Under the pieces are notes generated by a model. The model ran no database searches. It had not been told where the DNA came from and saw nothing but the letters and a program-made list of their open reading frames with translations. From positions 159,507-223,506 of the forward strand of contig NZ_JAAXLJ010000001.1 in assembly GCF_012641075.1 (NCBI RefSeq): a stretch of DNA of 64,000 bases, given 5' to 3'. The position numbers and the translations under genes are program-made. This DNA is from Secundilactobacillus angelensis (GTDB lineage Bacteria; Bacillota; Bacilli; Lactobacillales; Lactobacillaceae). Positions 35,281 to 43,748 of the stretch are shown piece after piece (positions within the stretch are counted from its first letter, which is position 1; each line of letters opens with the position of its first letter).

Positions 35281-36438
35281 CTATTTCTTACCCAATTCCT
35301 TCAAACTCTTCAAAGCAACTTGCTTATAAACATCATTCATGACTAAGAATTGACTTAGTTCAACGTATTCGTTCATCTTATGGGAGTTTTCCCAGTCGCC
35401 AGCACCGAGAACGATGATTGGAAATTGGTTTTCAGCCTTGCGATATTCTGATGCATCGGTGGCACCGTGGATTACTTTAAGTTCAACGTCACGGTTGAGC
35501 GCCTTGCTTGATTCGGACTGCGCCAGTTGAACCAGTGGATCTTCCTTATCGGTGACCATTGGATCAAAGGACATGTCCACGTTGAAGGCGAGGTCGGTGT
35601 CTGGTGCTGAGCTCAATCCGCGAGTAATCATGTTCAGACGCTTGATCACAGCGCCGTTACCAAATTCTGGTGTGGCGCGGATGTTACCTTGTAATTCAGC
35701 GTGACCAGGAATCGTGTTCACTTGATCGCCACTATGGAAAACGGTGATGCTGTGAACCAGTGGACCAACTTCTTCGCTGGGCTTAACGTCAGCAAAAAGA
35801 TCTGCTTCCGCGTTCACAAATTTAACCAGGTTAGTCAAGGCGTTGACGCCCTGTTCTGGAATGGAACTGTGGACTGGCGTACCTTCAGAGGTCACGGTGT
35901 AATTCAGTGAACCATTGTGAGCATACACCACGTCACCACTGGTAGGTTCGCCAATAATCATGGCATTAACGTCATCAACTTCACCTTGTTCAGTGAGTTG
36001 TTTGGAACCCTGTGCACCATATTCCTCGCCAACGGATGCTAATAAACGGATACGGCCAGGAATTTTAGTTTTATCATCAGCTAGTTCAATCATGGCAATG
36101 ACCATAGCAGCCAAACTGCCCTTCATGTCAGCACTGCCGCGACCGTATAGACGGTCACCGTGGATCTCAGCTGACAAGGGTTCATGAGCCCAGTCATCTA
36201 AGTTACCGAAACTGACAGTATCCATGTGGCCAGCAAAGGCGAAGACGGGTGTTGCATCTGGTTCGCCAAGTTCAGCAATCAAGTTGTTGCGTCCAGGAGA
36301 CGTTTCAACTTGTTTGACTGTGATGCCGTGATCCGTGAGTAACTTTTCTAAGTAATCCGCGACCTCTTTTTCATGGTCGTTAGCCGAATCAATTTGCACC
36401 AAGTGCGTTAGGATGTCAATTTTATTTTGTTTATCCAT
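35281..36438 (-). CDS. M20-family metallopeptidase, ArgE/DapE type
   Basis: Zinc-dependent deacylase/peptidase of the acetylornithine deacetylase/succinyl-diaminopimelate desuccinylase group. The 385-residue protein has the metal site AGHMDTVSFG near 73, GRGSADMKG near 100 with catalytic Asp, ASVGEEYGAQGS near 138 and MIIGEPTS near 163. I start at ATG 36438 (MDKQNKIDIL) because GTGGAGGTC lies 6-7 bases upstream; the upstream ATG at 36456 would place that site inside the gene. The exact substrate is not clear. Confidence 0.85.
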   Translation of the reverse strand: MDKQNKIDILTHLVQIDSANDHEKEVADYLEKLLTDHGITVKQVETSPGRNNLIAELGEPDATPVFAFAGHMDTVSFGNLDDWAHEPLSAEIHGDRLYGRGSADMKGSLAAMVIAMIELADDKTKIPGRIRLLASVGEEYGAQGSKQLTEQGEVDDVNAMIIGEPTSGDVVYAHNGSLNYTVTSEGTPVHSSIPEQGVNALTNLVKFVNAEADLFADVKPSEEVGPLVHSITVFHSGDQVNTIPGHAELQGNIRATPEFGNGAVIKRLNMITRGLSSAPDTDLAFNVDMSFDPMVTDKEDPLVQLAQSESSKALNRDVELKVIHGATDASEYRKAENQFPIIVLGAGDWENSHKMNEYVELSQFLVMNDVYKQVALKSLKELGKK

Positions 36439-36552
36439 GGTGACCTCCACTTTCATTTTTCAGACTTATACTTTTATTATAAACTTTTTTGCTGCGCTTG
36501 TCCCATTACGGACTTGTACAGTGGTGTGTGAAGTCCCTTTAAAATGCGATTA

Positions 36553-36634
36553 TACCGCCATTAAATTAATTTTAGCAGTGCAAGTTAACGGCTGACAAAT
36601 ACGCCGATTTCTAAAATTTTATATAACGGCAGTA
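36553..36634. repeat. inverted repeat upstream of the M20 peptidase gene
   Basis: TACCGCCATTAAATTAATTT (36553) and its imperfect reverse complement ending ACGGCAGTA (36611-36634) are separated by 36 bases. About 19 of 23 positions match. The pair lies in the divergent promoter region of a minus-strand gene and could be a two-site operator. No regulator is identified. Confidence 0.35.
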
Positions 36635-36641
36635 AATTTAA

Positions 36642-36676
36642 AACGGTGCTCCTCATCAATTTTGAGTAGCACCGTT
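36642..36676 (-). terminator. terminator after the PAS protein gene
   Basis: AACGGTGCT..CTCA pairs with TGAG.AGCACCGTT. On the minus strand it is followed by TTAAATTT. It sits 12 bases beyond the PAS gene stop. Confidence 0.7.
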
Positions 36677-36687
36677 ATCGTAGTTAG

Positions 36688-37203
36688 TTACTTTTGTGAA
36701 GCCCCGGTAGTTGCATCCATGTTTTCGGGCATCTTCGGCTTGCCGGCTTTATCAGGTTTAGATGATGCACCTGAAATTGCGTCGAACGCACCGTTTTCAA
36801 ACATGGCGATAATTTGATCAACGTTAGCTGTGCACTCTAAACACCCCAGATAGGCGCCTTCGTTATCACGTAAGGCATAGTAAGTGGTCATGATTTTGTG
36901 ACCGTTCTGGGTACTTGGAATACTCATCGACTCCTTTTCACCAGCCTTGAAGCTGGCAATCAGGCCCTTGATGGCAGGGAGAATTTTTGCCGGATGAATT
37001 TCCGCCAGCGTTTTGCCGATTTGATCTTGAGAGCGAACGTGATTGCGATTCGGTTGATCCGAATACCAGCCAAACCGGTCGTCGGCATCAACTAAGTCCA
37101 ATTCAAACGGAATCGTTTTGAAAATCTGCTGAAGTTCGGTCAGCGTCAATGTTCCACTGGGAAAAGTAACGTTGGCATCCTTCATAAATGGCTCATCTGA
37201 CAT
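36688..37203 (-). CDS. PAS-domain sensory protein
   Basis: 171-residue single-domain protein resembling the PAS domain of DUF438-type proteins: FELDLVDADDRFGWYSDQPN near 33, then QIGKTLAEIHPAKILPAIKG, and YALRDNEGAYLGCLECTANVD near 115. No output domain is present; the Lys/Pro/Met-rich tail is low complexity. PAS domains bind small ligands, haem or flavin. ATG 37203 (MSDEPFM) is chosen because GGAGGATG lies just upstream; the TTG at 37218 overlaps that site. Role unknown. Confidence 0.75.
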   Translation of the reverse strand: MSDEPFMKDANVTFPSGTLTLTELQQIFKTIPFELDLVDADDRFGWYSDQPNRNHVRSQDQIGKTLAEIHPAKILPAIKGLIASFKAGEKESMSIPSTQNGHKIMTTYYALRDNEGAYLGCLECTANVDQIIAMFENGAFDAISGASSKPDKAGKPKMPENMDATTGASQK

Positions 37204-37295
37204 AAAATCATCCTCCAATATTCACTTAATACCCCTATTATAGTACATTCACAGGTTACTTCAGGAAAATAACGGAAAAAAGACGTAAATAATAC

Positions 37296-37344
37296 TTGCT
37301 AAATCAGAACATACGTTTGTATAATAGTTACAAACGTATGTTCG
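37296..37344 (+). promoter_or_regulatory. SOS-regulated promoter with two facing LexA boxes
   Basis: TTGCTA (37296-37301), 18 bases, TATAAT (37320-37325). GAACATACGTTTG (37307-37319) and CAAACGTATGTTC (37331-37343) are exact reverse complements that flank the -10 box, and each fits the Gram-positive LexA/DinR box. LexA would block the promoter until DNA damage. Confidence 0.85.
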
Positions 37345-37355
37345 AGGTGAGCATG

Positions 37356-38657
37356 ATGAATTACCAAAATGAACCTCATGGGGTCTTCTTTTTAATCGAT
37401 AACAAGTCGTTTTACGCTAGCGTCGAAGCCGTGGCACGTGGGTGGAATCCATTAAAGATCAGTCTGGTGGTAATGAGTGAAGCCAGTAATACGAATGGTG
37501 GTCTGGTTTTGGCAACATCACCGGAAGCCAAGAAACGCTATCATTTGCAGGCCAACGTTTCTCGTGCTCGGGAAGTACCTCAGGACCCGCAACTGGCGGT
37601 CGTCCCGCCACGGATGAATTTGTATATCAAACGAAATTTACAGATCAACGATATTTTTCGACGCTTTGTTGCTAACGAAGATTTAATGCCATATTCCATT
37701 GATGAATCGATTTTGGATTTGACTCATTCTTGGCAGTTGTTTGGGAAATCGCCCCGGGATGTGGCGGTTCGAATTCAGAAAACCGTTCGTCGGGAACTTG
37801 GTTTATACACAACGGTTGGGATTGGTGATAACCCGGTCCAAGCTAAGTTAGCATTGGATCTTTACGCGAAACACGATACGGATTTGATTGGTGAAATCCA
37901 TTATTCGACGGTACCAGAGAAAATTTGGCCGGTGAATCATTTAACCGACGTTTGGGGGATTGCGCACCGGACCGCAGATCATCTTAATCGATTAGGTATT
38001 CATAACATGTACGAGTTAGCTCACGTGGATCCCTATGAATTGAAAGGTGAGATGGGTTTGATGGGTCAACAACTATACGCCATGGCGTGGGGAATTGACC
38101 GGTCACAATTAAATAAGCGTCGCGGTCCCAAGAATGCCAGTTTAGGAAATTCACAGGTATTGCCGAGGGACTACGTCAAGCAAAAAGAGATTGAAACTGT
38201 CATCAAAGAAGTGGGTGAACAAGTAGCTTCACGGTTGCGCCACCATCACAAACAAGCTGGCTGTGTGTCACTTGGCATTGGCTTTTCTTACGCGGCCAGT
38301 GAGGCAGACGGCCGTGGTGGTTTTCATCAAGAGATGCGAATCGCACCCACGGATCAAAACGGCGAGATTGTTGCAGCATTAATTAGACTGTTTAGAAATA
38401 ATTGGGACGGCCAAACGGTGCGTAATGTTGCGGTATACACTTCACGGTTGTGCGCTTCAACGGGCTTACAACTGAATTTCTTTGAACCAGCCCAAGCGCA
38501 AATTAAGCGCGCCAAAACGGATCACGTGGTTGACGCCATTCGTGACCGGTTTGGCTTCACTAGGTTAGTGTATGCCAGCAGTTTGCAAAAGGGCGGCACG
38601 GCGATTGAACGTGCATCATTAGTTGGTGGACATAATGGAGGAAACGCTTATGAATGA
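37356..38657 (+). CDS. Y-family DNA polymerase, UmuC/UvrX-like
   Basis: Translesion DNA polymerase. The 433-residue protein has the Y-family metal-binding motif FFLIDNKSFYASVEAV near residue 11 and the catalytic YSIDESILDLTHSW near 113, and an HhH region (TDVWGIAHRTADHLNRLGI) near 200. ATG 37356 is preceded by GAGGTGA at 37344-37350; the ATG at 37353 is an alternative. It sits behind paired LexA boxes and is followed by two small genes including a YolD-like one, the usual SOS mutagenesis arrangement in Firmicutes. Confidence 0.88.
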   Translation: MNYQNEPHGVFFLIDNKSFYASVEAVARGWNPLKISLVVMSEASNTNGGLVLATSPEAKKRYHLQANVSRAREVPQDPQLAVVPPRMNLYIKRNLQINDIFRRFVANEDLMPYSIDESILDLTHSWQLFGKSPRDVAVRIQKTVRRELGLYTTVGIGDNPVQAKLALDLYAKHDTDLIGEIHYSTVPEKIWPVNHLTDVWGIAHRTADHLNRLGIHNMYELAHVDPYELKGEMGLMGQQLYAMAWGIDRSQLNKRRGPKNASLGNSQVLPRDYVKQKEIETVIKEVGEQVASRLRHHHKQAGCVSLGIGFSYAASEADGRGGFHQEMRIAPTDQNGEIVAALIRLFRNNWDGQTVRNVAVYTSRLCASTGLQLNFFEPAQAQIKRAKTDHVVDAIRDRFGFTRLVYASSLQKGGTAIERASLVGGHNGGNAYE

Positions 38658-38970
38658 TGATTTAAAATTAATAACGGAACGATTGGATGCCGGTTTTAAA
38701 CGATTACCGCAAGTACGGTATCAAGTCCAGATTACGGATGATCCGTATGATAAAACGTATAATTTTTTTCTGAACTATCAACATCGTGGTCAACGGCTAA
38801 AGTCCCAGCCCTTGCACAGTATTCGTCAGTACCGCTTAACTTATTTGGAGCAGGTAGTTAAGGGCCTAAGGGAACATACTAAATTGAGTATTGAATATGT
38901 TGGTTTCACAGGTCAGCGTTGGCCATCTAACCAGCGCTTAATTCAAAGTAGGCGATTGAACGTTGAGTAA
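38650..38970 (+). CDS. hypothetical protein in the SOS operon
   Basis: 106-residue basic protein with no domain I can name. It starts at ATG 38650 with GGAGG at 38638-38642, overlapping the polymerase gene end by 8 bases, and overlaps the YolD-like gene by 8 bases. This coupling makes it part of the DNA-damage operon. Small proteins at this position accompany UmuC-like polymerases in many lactobacilli, but a function is not established to my knowledge. Confidence 0.75.
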   Translation: MNDDLKLITERLDAGFKRLPQVRYQVQITDDPYDKTYNFFLNYQHRGQRLKSQPLHSIRQYRLTYLEQVVKGLREHTKLSIEYVGFTGQRWPSNQRLIQSRRLNVE

Positions 38971-39349
38971 ATTACGGCAAATCAATGATGACCAGCTAGT
39001 CCAACGTTTTTTCGATCACGATTACAGAGACCGTGGTGTGGTTAAATGGCAGGGGTATTATTTATCTGACCATACAGCCGCATTGAAAAAACAGGCTAAG
39101 CAAGAAGCTAAAAAATATCCAGCGAGGACACAGCAATCATTGGAAGAGATGGCTCAATTCCTGAGCGAAGCTTATGCTAAAGGTAAAACTGTTAGTATCC
39201 AGTTAAATGAACGGGATTTGAATGGTGAATGTTTGCCTGACATAGTTGGTAAAGTCATTGGTTATGATGATGAGATGGTTTACCTTGAAGGCCAACGTGG
39301 AGTGGCGATGGGGGAGATGAGAAATGTAGAGCGTGGAAGCAGGCGCTAA
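38963..39349 (+). CDS. YolD-like protein, C-terminus formed by a repeat element
   Basis: 128-residue protein with the YolD family motif DRGVVKWQGYYLSDHTAAL near residue 24 and a beta-rich second half (VSIQLNERDLNGECLPDIVG). YolD proteins accompany error-prone polymerases in Firmicutes, perhaps as UmuD-like accessories. TTG 38963 is coupled to the previous gene. The last nine codons (RNVERGSRR and stop) lie inside palindromic element family B, which starts at 39326, so the native C-terminus may have been replaced. Confidence 0.8.
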   Translation: MSKLRQINDDQLVQRFFDHDYRDRGVVKWQGYYLSDHTAALKKQAKQEAKKYPARTQQSLEEMAQFLSEAYAKGKTVSIQLNERDLNGECLPDIVGKVIGYDDEMVYLEGQRGVAMGEMRNVERGSRR

Positions 39350-39450
39350 GAGACTGGCGTGAAAAGGGCTTCCGGTAGAAATCCCGAACTTGGATTTTTA
39401 CCGGAAGCCCTTTACACATAAGTCTCTGCCTGCTGGAACGCGTTTGGGCG
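39326..39450. repeat. palindromic intergenic element, family B copy 3
   Basis: GTAGAGCGTGGAAGCAGGCG on the left and CTGCCTGCTGGAACGCG on the right surround the stem AAAGGGCTTCCGGTA with TACCGGAAGCCCTTT; the apex is AAATCC/GGATTT. Nearly the same outer arms as copy 2 at 35113. It overlaps the end of the YolD-like gene. Confidence 0.65.
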
Positions 39451-39480
39451 AGTAATGAAGTTTGCCTCATTTAGGGCACA

Positions 39481-39600
39481 TTGCCGAAACGTGCTTCAGC
39501 AAGCAGACAGCTGCATGTAAAACAGCCCCACCACAAATCCTAAGCCCATGGACTTATGGTGGGGTTGTCTTACACTCCGCTATCTAACCGCTTACCTACA
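39481..39600. repeat. palindromic intergenic element, family B copy 4 (divergent)
   Basis: ACAGCCCCACCAC pairs with GTGGTGGGG-type bases near 39577-39587, with AAATCC at the apex and AAACGTGCTTCAGCA as left flank. The outer arms are more diverged than in copies 2 and 3. Confidence 0.5.
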
Positions 39601-39720
39601 CACTCAAACGTGTTTCAGCAGGCAAGGAGCTATGTGTAAGGTGATATTGGCATAAATCCAAACCCAGGATTTTTACCAACATCACCTTACATGACGCTCC
39701 TTAACCGCCTGCTTACACAC
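39601..39720. repeat. palindromic intergenic element, family B copy 5
   Basis: GCAGGCAAGGAGC pairs with GCTCCTTAACCGCCTGC; inner GTAAGGTGATATTGG pairs with CCAACATCACCTTAC; apex AAATCC/GGATTT. It lies directly behind copies 3 and 4, so 39326-39720 is a cluster of three elements between converging genes. Confidence 0.6.
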
Positions 39721-39721
39721 T

Positions 39722-40702
39722 CTATTCCGGATCCCTCAACGACTTACCACTCTTCATCTGCTTAAATGCAGTAAAAGCATCATCAATCCGCTTAAACTCT
39801 TCGTCACTTAATTCAACGTCCAAGGCTTTCACATTCGCCGCCACCTGTTCCGGTTTTTTAGCACCCGGAATTACGACGCTAATGAGTGGATTCTTGATGT
39901 ACCAGGCCAAAACAGTTTGTGTCACCGTCGCTTCGTGGGCCTCCGCAATCGGGCGAATAGCATCTACAGCTGTGAGGATATTGCCGTAACGTGGTTCTTG
40001 GAAGTCCGCAATTTGACTACGGATATCATCGTCTGGGAAGCTCGTGTCTCGCTGGTATTTTCCAGTCAATAAACCACTTGCCAATGGGAAGTAAGGCACG
40101 AAGCTGATATTGTTTTCTTTTAGATAGGGCAGCATGTCCGCACCGTGATCCTGGTGTAGCAGACTAAACTCGTCTTCCACTACGTCAACGTAACCGTCGG
40201 CGTTAGCTTCTTTTATCTGATCCAGACTGAAGTTGGAAACACCAATCGCCCGAATTTTACCTTGTTCTCGTAATCGTTGGAGTGCACCCACCGCTTCAGC
40301 TTTAGGGGTGTCGTGGTCGGGAAAGTGTAGGTAGTAAATATCGATGTAGTCGGTTCCTAATCGCCTGAGACTATTATCAACTTGTTGCGTAATGAACTTC
40401 GGGTCATTACGGATGACTTGTTCACCTGATGAAAAATCGTGGGCACCCTTGGTCGCAATCACCAACTGATGACGGTCAAAATCCTTGATTGCCTGACCCA
40501 CCAGTTCCTCTGAGTGGCCAAGGCCGTAAACGTAGGCTGTATCCAATAAAGTAATGCCGTTTTCAATGCCGGTTTTAACAATGTTTAACCCATCGTCATC
40601 ATTTAAATTAGGGAAGAGGTTATAGCCGCCAACTGCATTGGTTCCAAGACCTAGTGGGGTTGAGGTCACTTCTGATTTACCAATTTTAACTGTTTTTGAC
40701 AT
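39722..40702 (-). CDS. aldo/keto reductase
   Basis: NADPH-dependent oxidoreductase with a TIM barrel, 326 residues. The catalytic tetrad is visible: Asp and Tyr in DTAYVYGLGHSEE near 53-58, Lys in VIATKGAH near 84, His in YYLHFPDHD near 124. The cofactor-binding end VVIPGAKKPEQVAANVKAL is near 277. ATG 40702 follows AAGGAGGATT. It stands alone and opposite clpL. Substrate unknown. Confidence 0.87.
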   Translation of the reverse strand: MSKTVKIGKSEVTSTPLGLGTNAVGGYNLFPNLNDDDGLNIVKTGIENGITLLDTAYVYGLGHSEELVGQAIKDFDRHQLVIATKGAHDFSSGEQVIRNDPKFITQQVDNSLRRLGTDYIDIYYLHFPDHDTPKAEAVGALQRLREQGKIRAIGVSNFSLDQIKEANADGYVDVVEDEFSLLHQDHGADMLPYLKENNISFVPYFPLASGLLTGKYQRDTSFPDDDIRSQIADFQEPRYGNILTAVDAIRPIAEAHEATVTQTVLAWYIKNPLISVVIPGAKKPEQVAANVKALDVELSDEEFKRIDDAFTAFKQMKSGKSLRDPE

Positions 40703-40782
40703 TTTTGAATCCTCCTTGTAAGCGTTTTAACATACGTCCTTATTATAACCGGTTCAACCCTGTAAAATAAATAAAAATAATA

Positions 40783-40828
40783 TTAGCACTCTACTTGCAA
40801 GAGTGCTAAAAAGGTGCTATTATATAAT
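40783..40828 (+). promoter_or_regulatory. CIRCE element (HrcA operator) and promoter of clpL
   Basis: TTAGCACTC, nine bases, GAGTGCTAA (40783-40809) is a perfect CIRCE. A promoter TTGCAA (40795-40800), 17 bases, TATTAT (40818-40823) overlaps it. HrcA would repress until heat stress. Confidence 0.9.
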
Positions 40829-40848
40829 CGTTGACGGGGATATAAGAA

Positions 40849-40950
40849 CTATATTAGACTTGTGTTTAATATAGAACTAATATCTGTCTCGACTGACTAG
40901 ACTAACCAACTTAATAGCAATCAGCGAGGCACCGTCGACCAGACGGTGCC
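40849..40950 (+). promoter_or_regulatory. structured clpL leader
   Basis: The roughly 160-base leader has two perfect hairpins: CTATATTA/TAATATAG (40849-40874) and GGCACCGTC/GACGGTGCC (40928-40950). The second is followed by TTTGCGTT, too weak a T run for a convincing terminator. Role unknown; mRNA stability or attenuation are possible. Confidence 0.5.
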
Positions 40951-40995
40951 TTTGCGTTGTGCTTGGGCGTCAAATCACATGGGGGTGCATGTAAT

Positions 40996-43125
40996 ATGGC
41001 AAATCAATTTAACGATCCATTCTTTAATAACAACATGGATGACATGTTTAACAATCTATTTAGGCAAATGGGTAACGGTGAAACCGCTCGCTACGAAGTT
41101 AACGGGCATGAGTTAACACCGGATGAATTTGCACAATACCGTGCAACGGGGAAGTTACCAGACCGCGAACACGAAATCGAAGTGAACGATGCTGGCGACC
41201 ACGCCGTTAAAAAGGGCGGTATTTTGGAAAAATTAGGTCGTAATCTTACCCAGGAAGCTCGTGATGGCTTGCTGGATCCGGTTATTGGCCGGGATAAGGA
41301 AATTCAAGAAACCGCTGAAATTTTAAGTCGACGAATCAAGAACAACCCAATCCTCGTTGGTGATGCTGGTGTTGGCAAGACGGCGGTTGTGGAAGGTTTG
41401 GCTCAAGCAATTGTTGACGGCAAGGTCCCTGAAGCAGTTCAGGGCAAGGAAATCTATTCCATCGACTTGTCTTCACTAGAAGCCGGCACACAGTTGCGTG
41501 GTTCATTTGAAGACAATATTAAAAACCTGGTTAAAGAAGTTAAGGCTGCCGGTAATGTCATCCTGTTCTTCGACGAAATCCACCAGATCTTAGGCATCGG
41601 TTCTACCGGTGGCGAAGAGAATGGTGGTAAAGGATTAGCTGACATTATTAAGCCAGCGCTTTCCCGTGGTGACATCACCGTAATTGGTGCCACAACTCAG
41701 GATGAATACCGGAACACCATTTTAAAGGACACGGCGTTAGCTCGTCGGTTCAATGATGTAACCATAAACGAACCATCTCCAGAAACCACTTTGGCAATTC
41801 TTAAAGGAATCAAAGGTCTCTACGAGAAGCACCATCACGTCAGTTTGCCTGACGATGTTTTGAAGGCTGCAGTGGACTACTCAGTTCAATACATGCCGCA
41901 ACGGACATTACCAGATAAAGCGATTGACTTGATCGATATGACTGCAGCTCATTTGGCAGCTGGCAACGCTGGTTCTGATGAAGCAAGCCTGAAGGAACAA
42001 CTTAAGGCTGCTAAAAAGACCAAGGATGAAGCGGCTAAAGCTGAAGATTACGAAAAAGCCGCTAAAGCCAAGGAACGCGTTAAAAAGTTGGAAGCACAGA
42101 TTAAGAACGCTGACGACACCACTGAAAGTAACGTGGTTGCAACACCAAACGACGTGGCTGAATCCGTTCAGCGGCTGACGGGTATTCCGGTTGCCAAGAT
42201 GGGTACCAACGATATCCAGCGTTTGAAGGGGATTGCTGATCGGTTGAAGTCTAAGGTCATTGGCCAAGACGAAGCTGTTGACATGGTGGCTCGTGCCATT
42301 CGTCGGAACCGTGCTGGTTTTGACGAAGGTAATCGGCCAATTGGCAGTTTCCTGTTCGTCGGCCCTACCGGTGTTGGTAAAACGGAATTGGCTAAGCAAT
42401 TAGCGCTCGACATGTTTGGCAACAAGGATGCCATTATCCGTTTGGACATGAGTGAATACAGCGACCGAACCGCGGTTTCTAAATTAATCGGGACGAGCGC
42501 CGGCTACGTTGGCTACGAAGATAACGGTAATACGTTAACGGAACAAGTTCGTCGTAACCCTTACTCAATTGTCCTTTTGGATGAAATTGAAAAGGCGGAT
42601 CCACAAGTATTGACCCTGTTATTGCAAGTTATGGATGACGGTCGTTTGACGGATGGTCAAGGTAACGTGGTTAACTTCAAGAACACGATTATCATTGCCA
42701 CTTCAAACGCCGGCTTCGGTAATGAAGCTTTGACTGGCGACAAGGATAAAGACATCAGTTTATCCGAACGTCTAGCACCATACTTCAGGCCAGAATTTCT
42801 GAACCGGTTTAACGGAATCGTTGAATTCAGTCATCTGACTAAGGAAGATTTGAGTCAAATTGTTGACCTGTTATTGATCGATGTTAATAAAACGTTGGCC
42901 AAGAAGGGCATCACGTTGACCGTATCTGACGATGCTAAGAACTGGTTGATGCAGGAAGGCTATGATGAAGCAATGGGCGCACGTCCACTTCGTCGGGTTA
43001 TTGAACAACAGATCAGAGATAAGGTCACTGATTTCTACTTGGATCACTTGGATGTCAAACACCTACAAGCTGATTTGGTAGATGGTACGATTAAAATCAG
43101 TGAAAAATCGGCGGTTACTGCATAA
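40996..43125 (+). CDS. clpL: ATP-dependent chaperone ClpL
   Basis: HSP100 disaggregase-type AAA+ protein, 709 residues. It lacks the Clp_N domain and starts with the Asn/Phe-rich [20 protein letters not shown] segment typical of ClpL. First ATPase: Walker A GDAGVGKT near 122, ILFFDEIH near 190; middle charged coiled segment near 335-375; second ATPase: GPTGVGKTE near 456, [10 protein letters not shown] near 528. No ClpP-binding loop is evident. ATG 40996 follows GGGGGTG at 40981-40987; the upstream frame to 40957 is leader. Control is by the CIRCE element upstream. Confidence 0.9.
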   Translation: MANQFNDPFFNNNMDDMFNNLFRQMGNGETARYEVNGHELTPDEFAQYRATGKLPDREHEIEVNDAGDHAVKKGGILEKLGRNLTQEARDGLLDPVIGRDKEIQETAEILSRRIKNNPILVGDAGVGKTAVVEGLAQAIVDGKVPEAVQGKEIYSIDLSSLEAGTQLRGSFEDNIKNLVKEVKAAGNVILFFDEIHQILGIGSTGGEENGGKGLADIIKPALSRGDITVIGATTQDEYRNTILKDTALARRFNDVTINEPSPETTLAILKGIKGLYEKHHHVSLPDDVLKAAVDYSVQYMPQRTLPDKAIDLIDMTAAHLAAGNAGSDEASLKEQLKAAKKTKDEAAKAEDYEKAAKAKERVKKLEAQIKNADDTTESNVVATPNDVAESVQRLTGIPVAKMGTNDIQRLKGIADRLKSKVIGQDEAVDMVARAIRRNRAGFDEGNRPIGSFLFVGPTGVGKTELAKQLALDMFGNKDAIIRLDMSEYSDRTAVSKLIGTSAGYVGYEDNGNTLTEQVRRNPYSIVLLDEIEKADPQVLTLLLQVMDDGRLTDGQGNVVNFKNTIIIATSNAGFGNEALTGDKDKDISLSERLAPYFRPEFLNRFNGIVEFSHLTKEDLSQIVDLLLIDVNKTLAKKGITLTVSDDAKNWLMQEGYDEAMGARPLRRVIEQQIRDKVTDFYLDHLDVKHLQADLVDGTIKISEKSAVTA

Positions 43126-43141
43126 TTATAGCCGTCAAAAA

Positions 43142-43183
43142 AGGGCGCTCACTTACCAGAAATGATAAGTGAGCGTCCTTTTT
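43142..43183 (+). terminator. clpL terminator
   Basis: GGGCGCTCACTTA pairs with TAAGTGAGCGTCC across a short loop and is followed by six T. The right half (CAGAAATGATAAGTGAGCGT, 43157-43176 and onward) recurs at 43720-43745. Confidence 0.85.
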
Positions 43184-43243
43184 TGTGCTGTTTTGAATTC
43201 TGCCCTGAAGTAAAGATTGAAGTTAGCACAAGTATTTGATTCA

Positions 43244-43428
43244 ATGTATCACGAGATTGATGAGGACGTGTTTGCAATGCCTACACGCCAGAAATTGATG
43301 GCGGATTTGAAAGTAAAATGCCATTTACAAGCACTGATTATCGACGACTAGATCGTAGAGACACTGAATATCTAGTAGAGCTGTCAAAAGACCTCGACAT
43401 TATTGCTGAATTTGCTCTAGATAGCTAA
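43244..43428 (+). pseudogene. small acidic protein gene with a one-base deletion
   Basis: ATG 43244 reads MYHEIDEDVFA and then, one base out of frame, AYTPEIDGGFESKMPFTSTD and on to FALDS and a stop at 43426. The length is 185 bases, one short of 62 codons. The product is acidic; I do not recognise it. It lies inside the 537-base segment between the two copies of the clpL terminator arm. Confidence 0.4.
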
Positions 43429-43607
43429 AATCTGTAGTAATCACGATATTGCCAGAACAACGCTATTGCACCCAGCATTATTAGTATTGATCGCAATACA
43501 CGATGCGTCATGGGAATGAGAAAGCAGCACAATTCGTACACGTCGAACAAGATAATTGGCATAAAGATTGGCAAGATATAAAGCTTATCTTTGATCTTTT
43601 TGAACAT
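43425..43607 (-). CDS. small membrane protein, hypothetical
   Basis: 60-residue protein from ATG 43607 (MFKKIKDKLYILPIFMPIIL), with GAGGTG seven bases upstream. Two hydrophobic segments (about residues 9-28 and 37-52) flank a short basic loop. No family recognised. It sits between clpL and gshA on the opposite strand to clpL. A longer start at 43619 is less well placed. Confidence 0.5.
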   Translation of the reverse strand: MFKKIKDKLYILPIFMPIILFDVYELCCFLIPMTHRVLRSILIMLGAIALFWQYRDYYRF

Positions 43608-43719
43608 AATGCACCTCAATGGATATTATTTGGTGATTTAAGCTTACCATTTTGGGCTAAAAACGCCTAGATAATAGGGGAAATCGGTACAAAGTGATAC
43701 AAATGTAGTGAAAAACGAG

Positions 43720-43745
43720 CAGAAATGATAAGTGAACGTCCTTTT
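43720..43745. repeat. second copy of the clpL terminator arm
   Basis: Matches 43157-43182 at 25 of 26 positions in direct orientation. Without the left arm it cannot form the hairpin. It ends 4 bases before the gshA stop codon. Confidence 0.7.
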
Positions 43746-43748
43746 AAC

